The notes below the pieces were generated by a model. The model was not told the DNA's origin and made no database searches. It was given only the letters and a program-made list of their open reading frames with translations. The translations under genes were made by a program, and so were the position numbers. This document shows, one piece after another, positions 1 to 8,335 of a stretch of 64,000 bases of DNA (the first letter of the stretch is position 1; each line of letters opens with the position of its first letter). The DNA is from JBIOJM01 sp044450785 (lineage in GTDB: Bacteria > Planctomycetota > Planctomycetia > Isosphaerales > Isosphaeraceae). The stretch spans positions 1 to 64,000 of the forward strand of contig JBIOJM010000007.1 in assembly GCA_044450785.1 (NCBI GenBank), written 5' to 3'.

Positions 1-984
1 GTCCGCCCCTTCCAACGTAACCGCACCCCCCGCAGCCCTGGCGGAAGGCACTGGGGGCAAGGATCGCCATAGGTTGGTACGGGGATTGAAAGCGACGGCG
101 CTGGGAATGGGTCGCTTGCGGCTATCCCAGCCTGCAAAGACCAGGACCTCACCGTCTGGCCCCGCGGTGAAGGTGGCAGCCGCGCACTCCTGGCCGTAGG
201 GCATAGGCGTCCCCTTGGTCCATGAGTTCTTCACGGGGTCGAAGATCTCCACGACATTGGTGAAAAACACCTTATCGTTGGTGCCCCCAAGCACGTAGAT
301 GCAGCCATCCGGACCCAGAGTGGCGGCGTGGCCGTGACGATGCGTTGGCATCGGGGCCATCGCCGTCCATGTGTCGGCACCCGGGTCGTAGGCTTCGACA
401 GTGCTCAGGCCATTGCCGGGCTTGGACCGGTCCCTCCCGCCGATGGCATAAATGCGAATGCGTCCATCGGCACCCTTCGCTGCTACGGCGCAGAGGGACT
501 CTCTCGGGGTCGGCATGGGCGTGAGCCGGGCCCAGGTGTCTGTCTGTGGGTTGTAGGCTTCCACCACGTTCTTCTTGTGGTCCTTGTCCGACCCTCCCAC
601 GACATAGATCCTGCCATCCGATCCGGCTGCGGCACCGGGTTCCGTGCGCGGGGTCGGGATGGGGGACACTTCGGCCCATGCGTTCTGGTCGGGACGATAA
701 ACGCGAACGGCAGCCGTGAGCTTGACGTCGTACTGTGTGCTTCCGCTAATGACATAAATGTGGCCGTCCGGTCCCAGCACGGTTCCGGCAAATACCGCTC
801 CCTGCGTCATCGACTTGCATTTTTTCCACGTCCCGGTGGTGGTGCAACCCGAGGAGGGGGATTGCTCTGCTCGGGTCTGCTCTGTCGCGGGCCGGCATGA
901 CGGGCAGGCCAATGCAGCCATGGCTGTCATGGTCGCGGCAACCCGCGCCGGTGTTGACTTCCTCAGGCTTTTCTGGCTGCCCAT
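1..984 (-). CDS. Kelch-repeat protein, 3' end outside the window
   Basis: The frame is open from an ATG at 984 to the window edge (328 codons, no stop seen). Residues about 75-320 show five Kelch-type blades, each with a hydrophobic strand, a GG-like pair (YVVGGSD, YAIGGRD, YVLGGTN) and a downstream W flanked by Y/F-P-NP (YNPQTDTW, YDPGADTW, FDPVKNSW). This is the usual beta-propeller signature, so the family role is protein or ligand binding with no catalytic function implied. The N-terminus is basic and then hydrophobic and reaches AALAC near residue 27, so export, possibly as a lipoprotein, is an inference. The nearest neighbour is a divergent broken gene. The partner or substrate is unknown. 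Confidence 0.8.
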   Translation of the reverse strand, partial: MGSQKSLRKSTPARVAATMTAMAALACPSCRPATEQTRAEQSPSSGCTTTGTWKKCKSMTQGAVFAGTVLGPDGHIYVISGSTQYDVKLTAAVRVYRPDQNAWAEVSPIPTPRTEPGAAAGSDGRIYVVGGSDKDHKKNVVEAYNPQTDTWARLTPMPTPRESLCAVAAKGADGRIRIYAIGGRDRSKPGNGLSTVEAYDPGADTWTAMAPMPTHRHGHAATLGPDGCIYVLGGTNDKVFFTNVVEIFDPVKNSWTKGTPMPYGQECAAATFTAGPDGEVLVFAGWDSRKRPIPSAVAFNPRTNLWRSLPPVPSARAAGGAVTLEGAD

Positions 985-1066
985 CGTGTCTCTCCCAATC
1001 CAATGTTGAGGTTGATCCCCAGGCCCCGTTCGTCCATATCATCCTTGGTTTCTGAGGAGGTTCATC

Positions 1067-1684
1067 ATGCCGATCCACGACTGGACCCGACTCGAGCCGG
1101 GTGACTTTCACGACTTCCACCAATGCTGGGTGGTCGAAATCCGAAACGCCCTGAACGGCGGGCTGCTTCCGGCCGAGTACATGGCGATGGCTGAGCAGGT
1201 CACCGGCCGCCGGATCCCGGATGTCGTCACCCGGCACTCACGCGCGCCGACGGGCGACCCAGGCGGGATCGCCGTTGCCGCGGTCCCGCCGACCGCCCGG
1301 GTGATCGCCAAGCTCGAGAAGATCAACTACGCCAAGCGGGCCGACCGGGTCGTCATTCGGCATGGCCGTGGGAAGGTCGTCGCCATCATCGAGATTATGT
1401 CACCGGGGAACAAGGACACTCGGAACGCAATCCGGACGTTCGTCGAGAACGCGGCCGACATCCTGAACCGAGGGGTGAATCTGCTCGTGGTGGATCTTTT
1501 CCCGCCGACGCTCCGCGACCCCCAGGGGATTCACAAGGCGATCTGGGACGAATTCGGTGATTGGCTGACATACAGCACGAAGTCGATGCCCGGCGGCATC
1601 GGATCGAGCAAGCCATCCCGACCCTTCACGACGCGATCGCAGCCTTGCTACTCACACTCTCCCCGATTACCTGGCCGAACTTGA
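1067..1684 (+). pseudogene. DUF4058-like protein, C-terminus lost by frameshift
   Basis: The product begins MPIHDWTRLEPGDFHDFH and continues with a conserved block (VVAIIEIMSPGNKDTRNAI, then LLVVDLFPPTLRDPQGIHKAIWDEFGD). From memory this is the planctomycete DUF4058-like family, whose function is unknown and whose fold is suspected to be nuclease-like. After residue about 165 (near 1560) the reading becomes low-complexity and non-homologous and stops at 1684. The family normally continues for some 50-80 more residues after the IHKAIWDE block, so the 3' end has been replaced or frameshifted. An AGGAGG sequence lies 9 bp upstream of the ATG, so the gene was once normally translated. Confidence 0.55.
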
Positions 1685-1967
1685 CCGACTGACGAACATC
1701 CGGAGCGAGACGAATGCCCGAATCAAGGCCATCCTTCGCCCAATTATAGACGAACGGGGGACGACTGTCGTTGCTGGAATCGGCATCTCCGTACCGACGC
1801 TATCGTCTCGTGAAATCCGGTGGTTCCGGCTCCGCCGTCAGACGGTGACCGTTGCACTCCGTGGCAAACGATTCAAGCCCGGCGTGGCCCGCTTCGTCTT
1901 CGATCTCGAACGCCAGTTGCTCCGGCTCCACGAGGAGCTTGCCGGCAATGGCGCAGTCATTTGAACG

Positions 1968-2057
1968 ATGGCGATTGACTACGCCGATGCGCACCGTGAT
2001 GAGATTGAAGCGGCCATCCGCCGCAATGAGGAAGAAGAGGAAGGCGTCGAGGGATGA
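1968..2057 (+). pseudogene. DUF433-like antitoxin, C-terminal fragment
   Basis: A 29-codon frame reads MAIDYADAHRDEIEAAI and then an acidic tail. It resembles the end of DUF433-type antitoxins (AALAYYHANRDEIDAAI...). No N-terminal two-thirds of that family can be found directly upstream; the stretch 1690-1965 is open in another frame but has no credible start. It sits 6 bp before a DUF5615-like toxin fragment, the usual order of this module. I read it as debris, with modest confidence because it is short. Confidence 0.35.
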
Positions 2058-2063
2058 CAGCCG

Positions 2064-2234
2064 ATGCTGCTCTACGCCGATGAGGACTTCTTCTATCCGG
2101 TGGTGGTAGAATTGCGGCGACTCGGGCACGATGTTGTGACAGCCCAGCAAGACGCCCCTACCGTCGCTCCGCCCAGGCGGCTCGGTTGCCGGGCCTGCTC
2201 GAACAGGCGGCGGCGCAATCCGCCGACCTGGTGA
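2064..2234 (+). pseudogene. DUF5615 PIN-like toxin, N-terminal fragment
   Basis: The first 30 residues (MLLYADEDFFYPVVVELRRL, then GHDVVTAQQD) match the strongly conserved start of DUF5615 PIN-like proteins, including the acidic DED that binds metal in PIN folds. After VVTAQQD the reading is arginine/proline-rich and stops at 2234, so about 70 residues of the domain are missing. Another frame over 2150-2340 encodes LVIFDSAPIADATSFAAV, reminiscent of a P-loop ATPase Walker B strand. A foreign fragment may therefore have been joined here, but that is speculative. Confidence 0.5.
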
Positions 2235-2324
2235 TATTCGACAGCGCCCCGATTGCCGATGCCACTTCGTTTGCGGCGGTGCGCAATTGGGAACTGACAT
2301 CTGCCCAGGCAGACGTCTACGCCG

Positions 2325-2567
2325 TCAGACTCGCCAATTGGCAAGCGTGAGCGGGTAGCCGAGTTGCTGGATGCGTTGATAATGCGAAATGTTGCCAGTT
2401 GCCAGCTCAAGGCCATGCGTCAACGCGATGGCCGCAATCATCGGATCGGCAAAACCGATCGGCTGGCCAGTACGGTCCAGGTCTCCCCAAATCCGGCCGG
2501 CAACCTCGGCTGCCGGTCGCCCGAACTCCAGCACCTCCTCGGCAGCGACATAAGTGAGCAGGTCGGT
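2325..2567 (-). pseudogene. VapC-like PIN toxin, N-terminally truncated
   Basis: The frame ends with AAEVAGRIWGDLDRTGQPIGFADPMIAAIALTHGLELATGN-type sequence, which is the C-terminal half of VapC-family PIN ribonucleases (conserved G-x-x-D-x-x-IAA and LVTxN-like strand). Only about 80 residues are available, against about 130 in the family. The first metal-binding Asp and the central Glu region are absent, and no ATG is present (a GTG at 2534 is the only plausible start). It follows its antitoxin directly, in the normal antitoxin-toxin order, so this is a deleted toxin beside a surviving antitoxin. Confidence 0.6.
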
Positions 2568-2569
2568 GA

Positions 2570-2845
2570 TTATTCATCGGGCGGGAGCCTTAGCGTCCGT
2601 GTCTCCCGGCTGTGCATGATCGCCTGCGTAACCTCGCCCAGCAAATCGGCGTCCTCGTGCATGGCTCCGATCGAGCCCATTCCGGCGGGTTGCGTCGCGC
2701 GCGTTGGCTCGATTCGTCCTTCATGAATTCCCCGCAGCAATAGACGCGCGGCTTCGGCCATCGCCGCATCGACGGAGGCAAATTGGCCACTATTCACCAC
2801 GGCTTCGATAGAGGTTTCTAGGTCATGGGGCAGTTGAATCGTCAT
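2570..2845 (-). CDS. ParD/RHH-type antitoxin of a VapBC-like pair
   Basis: A 91-residue protein opening with MTIQLPHDLETSIEAVVNSGQF, then SVDAAMAEAARLLL. This is the ribbon-helix-helix pattern of ParD-family antitoxins (short beta strand, then two helices spaced by SG.F.S.D). The acidic C-terminal tail would bind the toxin. Its stop codon abuts the frame of the truncated PIN toxin, so the pair was translationally coupled. With the toxin incomplete, the antitoxin could persist as an orphan repressor of its own promoter. A GGAGG-like motif precedes the ATG. Confidence 0.7.
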   Translation of the reverse strand: MTIQLPHDLETSIEAVVNSGQFASVDAAMAEAARLLLRGIHEGRIEPTRATQPAGMGSIGAMHEDADLLGEVTQAIMHSRETRTLRLPPDE

Positions 2846-2986
2846 GCGCGGATTCCTCCTTCGGGTCTTATCCTATCACGACTTCGCCGTTTCTCCAAGC
2901 TATTCCGGGCCTGCGGCGTGTTGCCGTCACCAGTCGTTCTTTGCTTGCTGGGGTCAGCGTTCGCGCTTATGGTCGCACGTTGCAAA

Positions 2987-3060
2987 TCAGGGCGACTGGA
3001 TTTGAACCAGCGACCTCTCGGTCCCGAACCAGGCGCTCTCCCATTTTTTCCGAGACCCCG
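2987..3060 (-). tRNA. tRNA-Pro(CGG)-like gene, probably degenerate
   Basis: Read on the minus strand, 74 nt fold as a tRNA. The acceptor is CGGGGTC/CGCCCTG (six of seven pairs if G-U is counted, one C-C mismatch) with discriminator A. The T arm GCTGG-TTCAAAT-CCAGT is intact. A seven-base anticodon loop TTCGGGA gives anticodon CGG at 3026-3024. The anticodon stem (CCTGG/CCGAG) has mispairs and the D arm is poor, with a run of A in the D loop. No CCA is encoded. I therefore read a tRNA-Pro remnant or a badly diverged copy and not a safe functional gene. Confidence 0.45.
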
Positions 3061-3323
3061 TCGATGTTCGTTTCAGAATAGCGCCGCGTCCAGGCCCCTT
3101 ACTGACCGTAGCGCAAAGATTGTTAAGCTTTTTCCTGTAAGCTGCATCGGATGAGATCACGTGACTGTTCGAAGGTTGACCGGCGCGAATCGCAGAGGTT
3201 TGGGGCCTCGGGAGGAGGCTTCCGTCCTCGCCCCGCTTGTGTCCGCTGCTGTGAGCGTTATGCTCAACTGCTTGTCTTGACCTCCATGAGCCGGTGAATC
3301 TTGCCCGAAACGAACCAGAACCG

Positions 3324-5177
3324 ATGCTATTTCACCCCTATTTTGCGATCCTGGTCCTTTCAACCGGCGGCCTCGTCGCCGGTTCGGATGTCGAAACGCC
3401 TGCGCGAGGACCGCGAGAGGAGCCCGAGATCAGAGCGGGCTGGCGATTCCAGATTGATTCGCGCGATATCGGCGAGCGCGACCACTGGTACGACGCCGGC
3501 TTTGATCGATCCCGCTGGTCAGGGGTGGAGGTGCCTCGCGCCTGGGACGTGTTCGACGAGGCGCTGCGGGGCTACGAGGGAATCGGCTGGTACAGCGTCA
3601 TCCTCGACGGTTCATGGGCCCGCGCGGGCAAGGTCCAGCACCTGACGTTCGGCCGGGTGATGTACCACGCCAGGGTGTGGCTCAACGGCGAGCTCCTGGG
3701 CGAGCATATCGACGGCTATCTCCCGTTCGCGTTCGACGTCACGGGCAAGCTCAAGGACTCGGTCAACCACCTGGTTCTGCGAGTGGACAATCGGCCCCGG
3801 ATCGATTGGCTGCCCGCGGCCAAGCAGATCGAATGGGTGCAGTACGGAGGCATTCTGCAGCCCGTCCGCGTCGAGAGCAAGGGACCGATCTTCCTCTCGG
3901 ACCTCACGATCCGGGCGGTCCCTGCAGGGGAGGGTGCCGCGGTCTCGTGCACTGCCCAGCTCAATGCCAGCGAGGGAACGGACGACACCGGCGTCGTTTT
4001 CAAGATCGGCATCTTCGGCGGTGAGCGGGCAGGGGGGGCCGTGCCGCTGTCACAGGCATCCACACCTGCGATCCGCGCCGGCGGCAGGACGACCCGGCAG
4101 CAATTGACGTTGAGGCTGGAGCACGCTACGCGTTGGTCGCCCGAGTCGCCGGCACTGTACACCCTGGTCGCGACCCTGGAACGGGAGGGCAAGGAGCTCG
4201 ATCGCATCGTCTCGCACTTCGGGGTCAGGACGATCGCGGCCCGCGGCCGGCAACTGCTCTTGAATGGCGGGGCCCTGAAGATCAGGGGCGTCAACCGCTA
4301 CGACGAGTATGGCCGCTTCGGCCCCAATCCCCCGCAGGCGCTGGTTGAGGACGAGCTGCGGCTGATGAAGAAGGTGGGGGTCAACTTGATCCGCGCCCAC
4401 TACCCGCAAGCGCCCGAGTTCCTCGCGCTCTGCGACCGGGTGGGCATCCTCTTCCTGGAGGAGCTGCCGATCAACTGGTGGGGCGTGGAGTGGTACGGCA
4501 AGGAAGGAATGGTTCAGGACGAGAGGATACTGGATCGTGCTCTCCCGATGCTCGAAACCATGATCCGCCGAGACAGAAATCACCCCAGCGTGATCATCTG
4601 GAGCATGGCGAACGAGTCCAAGACCGACAACGAAATCGGGATCAAGGTCATGCGCGCGCTCATCCGCCGAACGAAGGAGCTGGACCCGACGCGCCTGGTC
4701 ACGTTCGTGACGGCCCCCGGCTCGGTCCGCGTCCATCGGGCTTTTGAAGATGCCGACCTCGTGGCGACCAACATGTACCACGGCTCGCTGTCGGCGCCTC
4801 TGGCCGAGCATCGTGACCAGCTCGGAGCGCGGGCGCGGCGGCCAACTGAGGAGCATCTGCGGCGGGAGCTCGACGCCTTCCCGGACAAGCCGTTGTTGAT
4901 CACCGAGTTTGGAGCGATGGGCATGCATGGTCTGCACGGAGATGCCCCGTCGACGGAAGATTTCCAGGCCGAGTACATTCGTGCGGTCTGGACCGCGATC
5001 TCCGGTGCGCCGGACGTCTCGGGCGGCGTTCTGTGGTCCTGGGCCGATTACAACCACCGGCGCCCATTCACGTCGCTGGGCGCGTTCGGGGCCTTCGGCG
5101 CGGTCACGATCGACCGCGAGCCCAAGGCGGCCTTGAGGGCCCTGGCCACGATGTTCGGGGGCACGCTGGAGAGGTGA
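3324..5177 (+). CDS. Secreted glycoside hydrolase family 2 protein (beta-galactosidase/beta-glucuronidase type)
   Basis: Domain order fits GH2. Residues about 40-190 form the jelly-roll sugar-binding domain (YEGIGWYSV, HARVWLNGELLGEHIDGYLPF). Residues 195-300 form an immunoglobulin-like sandwich. A TIM barrel runs from about 300 (INGVNRYDEYG-like, LIRAHYPQ). The acid/base Glu is in WSMANES (E431) and the nucleophile in LLITEFG (E528). Expected reaction: retaining hydrolysis of a beta-linked galactoside, glucuronide or mannoside; the substrate is not decidable here. I prefer ATG 3324 over GTG 3294 because it begins a hydrophobic signal peptide (MLFHPYFAILVLSTGGLVAG). It stands alone, with no transporter beside it. 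Confidence 0.85.
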   Translation: MLFHPYFAILVLSTGGLVAGSDVETPARGPREEPEIRAGWRFQIDSRDIGERDHWYDAGFDRSRWSGVEVPRAWDVFDEALRGYEGIGWYSVILDGSWARAGKVQHLTFGRVMYHARVWLNGELLGEHIDGYLPFAFDVTGKLKDSVNHLVLRVDNRPRIDWLPAAKQIEWVQYGGILQPVRVESKGPIFLSDLTIRAVPAGEGAAVSCTAQLNASEGTDDTGVVFKIGIFGGERAGGAVPLSQASTPAIRAGGRTTRQQLTLRLEHATRWSPESPALYTLVATLEREGKELDRIVSHFGVRTIAARGRQLLLNGGALKIRGVNRYDEYGRFGPNPPQALVEDELRLMKKVGVNLIRAHYPQAPEFLALCDRVGILFLEELPINWWGVEWYGKEGMVQDERILDRALPMLETMIRRDRNHPSVIIWSMANESKTDNEIGIKVMRALIRRTKELDPTRLVTFVTAPGSVRVHRAFEDADLVATNMYHGSLSAPLAEHRDQLGARARRPTEEHLRRELDAFPDKPLLITEFGAMGMHGLHGDAPSTEDFQAEYIRAVWTAISGAPDVSGGVLWSWADYNHRRPFTSLGAFGAFGAVTIDREPKAALRALATMFGGTLER

Positions 5178-5328
5178 ACCGGTGACGATCAGCCTCGATC
5201 GGGTGTCGTTGAACCGCCCACGCGCCGTCGGGTGTGATGGCGACGCCCGCGGCGGCGGCAAGCACGCTGGGGCCGAAGTTGGTGAGGACCTCTCAAAAGC
5301 GGACCTGTCCCGCTTTGTCGCAACCGGT

Positions 5329-5790
5329 CTAGTGGTACCCACTGAACCGAAAAAATGGTACCCTTCCTGACCGAAAACGATAGTCTGTGGTGACCATCGC
5401 CGAAGAATCCGTGACGACACTCGCGACATGGCCGAGCTGGAACGCCTCCTCGGATTTCATGTCTCCACCGCCCGAGACGCTTGCGCAGACCCGGACCGCC
5501 CAGCAGACCTTGATCAGCACGCCGTTGTAACTCAGCGGGGAGGCGGGCAGGACCGCCGAGAATTTCCCGGACCCATTGCGGTCAAGCGAGCCCTTGCCGG
5601 CCCGTTGAACCTCGTGGTGCTCGACGCCACGCGCCTCCAACCCTTTGCCCTCCGTGTGCCAGCCGATGGTGACCTCGACTTCGTCGAGGCGACTCAGTTC
5701 CGCCATCACGACCTGGTACGAACCTCGGAGCGTTTCGCCCGGCTCGAAGGCGGGGCGGTCCAGCACGATCGAGAGAGAGCCTTCACTCAT
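5329..5790 (-). CDS. Arrestin-fold-like protein
   Basis: A 153-residue protein starting MSEGSLSIVLDRPAFEPGETLRG, a pattern typical of the first strands of arrestin-N/Spo0M-like beta sandwiches (hydrophobic strand, P-x-F-x-P-G-E-x-L-x-G). The middle part (SPLSYNGVLIKVCWAVRV) matches the strand before the domain end. Its ATG overlaps by 4 bp (ATGA) the original stop of the upstream membrane protein, which ends in the same fold, so the two were made together and probably interact. The last 15 residues look non-homologous and the tail may be altered. Function unknown. Confidence 0.6.
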   Translation of the reverse strand: MSEGSLSIVLDRPAFEPGETLRGSYQVVMAELSRLDEVEVTIGWHTEGKGLEARGVEHHEVQRAGKGSLDRNGSGKFSAVLPASPLSYNGVLIKVCWAVRVCASVSGGGDMKSEEAFQLGHVASVVTDSSAMVTTDYRFRSGRVPFFRFSGYH

Positions 5791-5909
5791 GACACCGCTC
5801 CGGACGAACGGGCGGGATTGACGACGATTGCGAACTGGCGGTCGAACGTCGGCCGGTCGGCCGGCCCCCCTTTCAATTCGAGTAGCCAGGTGATCTTGTT
5901 ATGCTCGAC

Positions 5910-7154
5910 CTAGAGCGAGTGCATCGAATCGGCCGGGACTTCGAATTCAAAGGTCGTCTCGAACGGCAGGCCGGCGACGGAAGGGAGCCCATCGCCGTGA
6001 TACACCTCGAGCTCGCGAACCCGCTTTGATTCCGTCGCGAATGGGGACTCCCTGTCTCTCGTCCTGTACTTCACCTCTTCCACGCAAACCAGGCGCACGA
6101 CCATCGCGGTCAACGCGGATTGCCCCGGGGACGAGACGAAGACCTTACACGGCTCCCCCGGCTCCAGTGGGTTCATCGAGACCTCGACGATTGTCGCGCC
6201 AGCCCGCGTGTCGTTGAAAGCCTGGAGTAGGGCCATCACCAAGAGCGCAAGCCCGCCGGCGCCGATCAGAATGAACGGGGCCAGAAACAGCCAGCCTTTC
6301 CACCCCTCCATCCGAGGGTCCATGCGGTTGAATTGCACCCAGACGAAGAGCCATGTGATCCCGTTCCAGAACACGTTGACGGCCAGGCATCCCATGGCCG
6401 CTCCCCAGGGGCGGTCGACCCTCGAGAGGCGGTGCCTCAGGGTCGAGGCCGGCGATGCCGCGGGATCGAGAGTGGGCACGCAAGCGTAGATCGTGGAATC
6501 CGCGATCCGGCCCGCGCCCGGGGATTGCCCCAGCAGGCCGGAGAGCGCGTGCACGGCCCAGGCCGACTCGAATGGGGCCATCGGCCCGGTGATCCTCCGG
6601 CGTTTGCCCGCGCACGTTTCCGCAACCACCCTCCCCCGGCGATCGAGCGCCAGCCCTTCGATCTCTTGAGGGGAGACCCGGCCCAGGACCCGCCGGGAAT
6701 GGCCCTGCCGCAACACCCAGCCGTGGTCCCCCAGGTCCAGCCGCCAGTACCGCTCAGGACCAGGGAAGATCTTGCCGATAACGACGAGCCAGACTGCGCC
6801 GAACCCGACCCAGACCACGAGGAAGCCCCCCGTCGTCGCGATCGCTTCCACCTTGCCACCATTCCGGCCGGCGGAGAAGACCGTCAAGACGAGGTTGATC
6901 GTCATGACGACGACCCCGAAGCCCACGACCATGAGGCCGAATCCCTTGAAGACCGCCGGAAGACAGGAGCTGCCCCTGGCGAGGGCAGCATTCGGCCTCT
7001 GCAGGAACCGGTCGGCGGGGTTGTCGACGTTCAGATCGGCAGCGAGCTTGTCCGGGTCGGGCTCGTTCGTGATCGCATCGCCGTCCCTCTCGCGCACGAC
7101 CCGAACTGTCGACTGCCCCGGCGGCTCCGGCACTCTGCTCCGCTGTACGCTCAT
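5910..7154 (-). CDS. Membrane protein with C-terminal arrestin-like domain, cut by an in-frame TAG
   Basis: From ATG 7154 the product has two pairs of hydrophobic segments: one pair around residues 80-140 (FGLMVVGFGVVVMTINLVL, GGFLVVWVGFGAVWLVVI) and one pair around 260-310. A cytosolic insert lies between them and an arrestin-like sandwich begins at about 320 (IVEVSMNPLEPGEPCKVFVS). Translation stops at a TAG at 5912-5910, but the same frame then continues for 40 codons with conserved arrestin ending (ITWLLELKG, FAIVVNP) to a TGA at 5787 that overlaps the next gene by ATGA. The TAG is therefore a premature stop or a sequence error. A longer start at 7226 adds 24 unlikely residues. Confidence 0.65.
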   Translation of the reverse strand: MSVQRSRVPEPPGQSTVRVVRERDGDAITNEPDPDKLAADLNVDNPADRFLQRPNAALARGSSCLPAVFKGFGLMVVGFGVVVMTINLVLTVFSAGRNGGKVEAIATTGGFLVVWVGFGAVWLVVIGKIFPGPERYWRLDLGDHGWVLRQGHSRRVLGRVSPQEIEGLALDRRGRVVAETCAGKRRRITGPMAPFESAWAVHALSGLLGQSPGAGRIADSTIYACVPTLDPAASPASTLRHRLSRVDRPWGAAMGCLAVNVFWNGITWLFVWVQFNRMDPRMEGWKGWLFLAPFILIGAGGLALLVMALLQAFNDTRAGATIVEVSMNPLEPGEPCKVFVSSPGQSALTAMVVRLVCVEEVKYRTRDRESPFATESKRVRELEVYHGDGLPSVAGLPFETTFEFEVPADSMHSL

Positions 7155-7176
7155 AATTGGACCATGGCAGCGGGCC

Positions 7177-7220
7177 AAAAAAAATCTTCGCAGGATGGCC
7201 TGTGCCATCCGGCGAAGATC
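7177..7220 (-). terminator. Rho-independent terminator of the Spy-like gene
   Basis: Read on the minus strand, GATCTTCGCCGGATGGC pairs with CCATCCTGCGAAGAT (about 15 bp, one mismatch, 5-nt loop) and is followed directly by eight T. It lies 32 bp after the stop of the Spy-like gene at 7252 and just before the ATG of the next minus-strand gene at 7154. Confidence 0.85.
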
Positions 7221-7251
7221 GGGCATTCCGATTTCCAGCCAGGTCGGACGA

Positions 7252-7905
7252 TCAGTTATTCGACCGCCGCGCCGGGTACTGGATTTCGATCGGCTCGCCG
7301 GTCAGTTCCTTCCACGCGTCCTTCTGGTCGTGCGTGAGCAGGGCCTGGACCTTGGTCATGTTCTCCTTTTGCGCCGCCGTCCGCTTGTTCCGAGCGTCCG
7401 TCCGCTGTTGCTCGCTGGCGTCCTTGCTGAGCGCTCCCCCGACCGAAGTCCGCGTCGCTTCGGCGATCTCACGGATCTTCGACTTCTGGTCGTCGGTCAG
7501 CTTCAGCTTCTCGGCGACGGCGGGACTGGCGAAAGCCTGGAGCCCGTGCGCTTGCAAGCTGATCTGATCGAACCGCTTTGACTGCTCGGCCGAGAACGAC
7601 AGGGCCTTCTTCACCTCGTCGCTGACCGTCTCGTTCAGCGTTGCCATCTTCGTCAACCGCACGTCCGGCGAGGCGTCGCGCAGGGCCGTATAATCGGCTT
7701 GGTGACTCTCCCTGATCTCGCGCAGGGTCTCCTGGACCTTCTTGACCTGTGCGTCTGTGAGCTTCAGGTCCTTCTGGACGTTCGGGGCCATCAGGAACCC
7801 GGCCGCGCCGCCACCGAAGCCGCCGCGACCCTGGGCCCAGGCTGGGGAGGCCAAGAGCGCCAGGGCACCCAGTGTCAGGGCCAGCTTACCAAAGGAACGC
7901 ATCAT
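7252..7905 (-). CDS. Spy/CpxP-like periplasmic protein
   Basis: The start at 7905 (ATG-ATG) has AAGGAG 7 nt upstream and gives a signal peptide (MMRSFGKLALTLGALALLASPAWAQ, cleavage after AWA-Q). An alternative start at 7956 would bury that signal. The mature part is helical and repeats an L-T-x-x-Q motif three times (LKLTDAQVKKVQ, LKLTDDQKSKIRE, LLTHDQKDAWKELTG). This is the feature by which Spy/CpxP-type (LTXXQ) periplasmic chaperones are recognised. The likely role is binding unfolded or metal-stressed envelope proteins. The gene is monocistronic, with its own terminator downstream and a GC-rich hairpin upstream. Confidence 0.75.
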   Translation of the reverse strand: MMRSFGKLALTLGALALLASPAWAQGRGGFGGGAAGFLMAPNVQKDLKLTDAQVKKVQETLREIRESHQADYTALRDASPDVRLTKMATLNETVSDEVKKALSFSAEQSKRFDQISLQAHGLQAFASPAVAEKLKLTDDQKSKIREIAEATRTSVGGALSKDASEQQRTDARNKRTAAQKENMTKVQALLTHDQKDAWKELTGEPIEIQYPARRSNN

Positions 7906-7936
7906 CTTCAGACTCCTTGCTACCAAATAGGGGGCA

Positions 7937-7980
7937 CGCGCGTCCGTCGTCGGCACGGCCGACGATGGAAAGGACGCGCG
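7937..7980. repeat. GC-rich nested hairpin upstream of the Spy-like gene
   Basis: CGCGCGTCC (7937-7945) and GGACGCGCG (7972-7980) are perfect inverted arms, with a second hairpin GTCGTCGGC-acg-GCCGACGA inside. It lies 32 bp upstream of the ATG at 7905, so it would be in the mRNA leader or at the promoter. The rest of 7981-8335 holds no gene I can support; it is AT-richer around 8160-8200. Confidence 0.4.
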
Positions 7981-8335
7981 ATCGGGGACAAACCTTGAAA
8001 CGAGGCCGCGGGTTTCAGACCGCGCGGTCCCGCCAGATTCTTGCTATTGAGGGCCTTTGAGATCGCCGTGTGACGGCCGCCCTCCTGCACGATATCGCCC
8101 TCGTCACGGCCTCGACCGCCGGTTCCCGGGGCATGACCGTCGATAATAACGTCGAGGAAATACTAATGCAAATAAAAACCTAAAAATTATTTGATCGCTT
8201 GGCCGACGATCGGCTCGATTCCCCGCCGTGCCGGTGGTGACAAGAGGTGGAAGTTCGCAGGTTGATCGTCTAGACTGAATCGTCAGATTGTGAACTTTCG
8301 ATCGATCAACGTCGACCACCTTGCTGAGTCCGACC

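Noticed and set aside
1561..1692. A frame from TTG 1561 after the DUF4058-like gene
   Set aside because: It stops after 43 codons and has no similarity I can name; it is probably part of the broken 3' end.
2825..3154. A 109-codon plus-strand open frame containing LDLNQRPLGPEPGALP
   Set aside because: This phrase is the translation of the antisense of a tRNA gene, not a protein.
4050..5429. A 459-codon open frame on the minus strand
   Set aside because: It is antisense to the GH2 gene, whose domains and catalytic residues are clear; the minus product has no family features.
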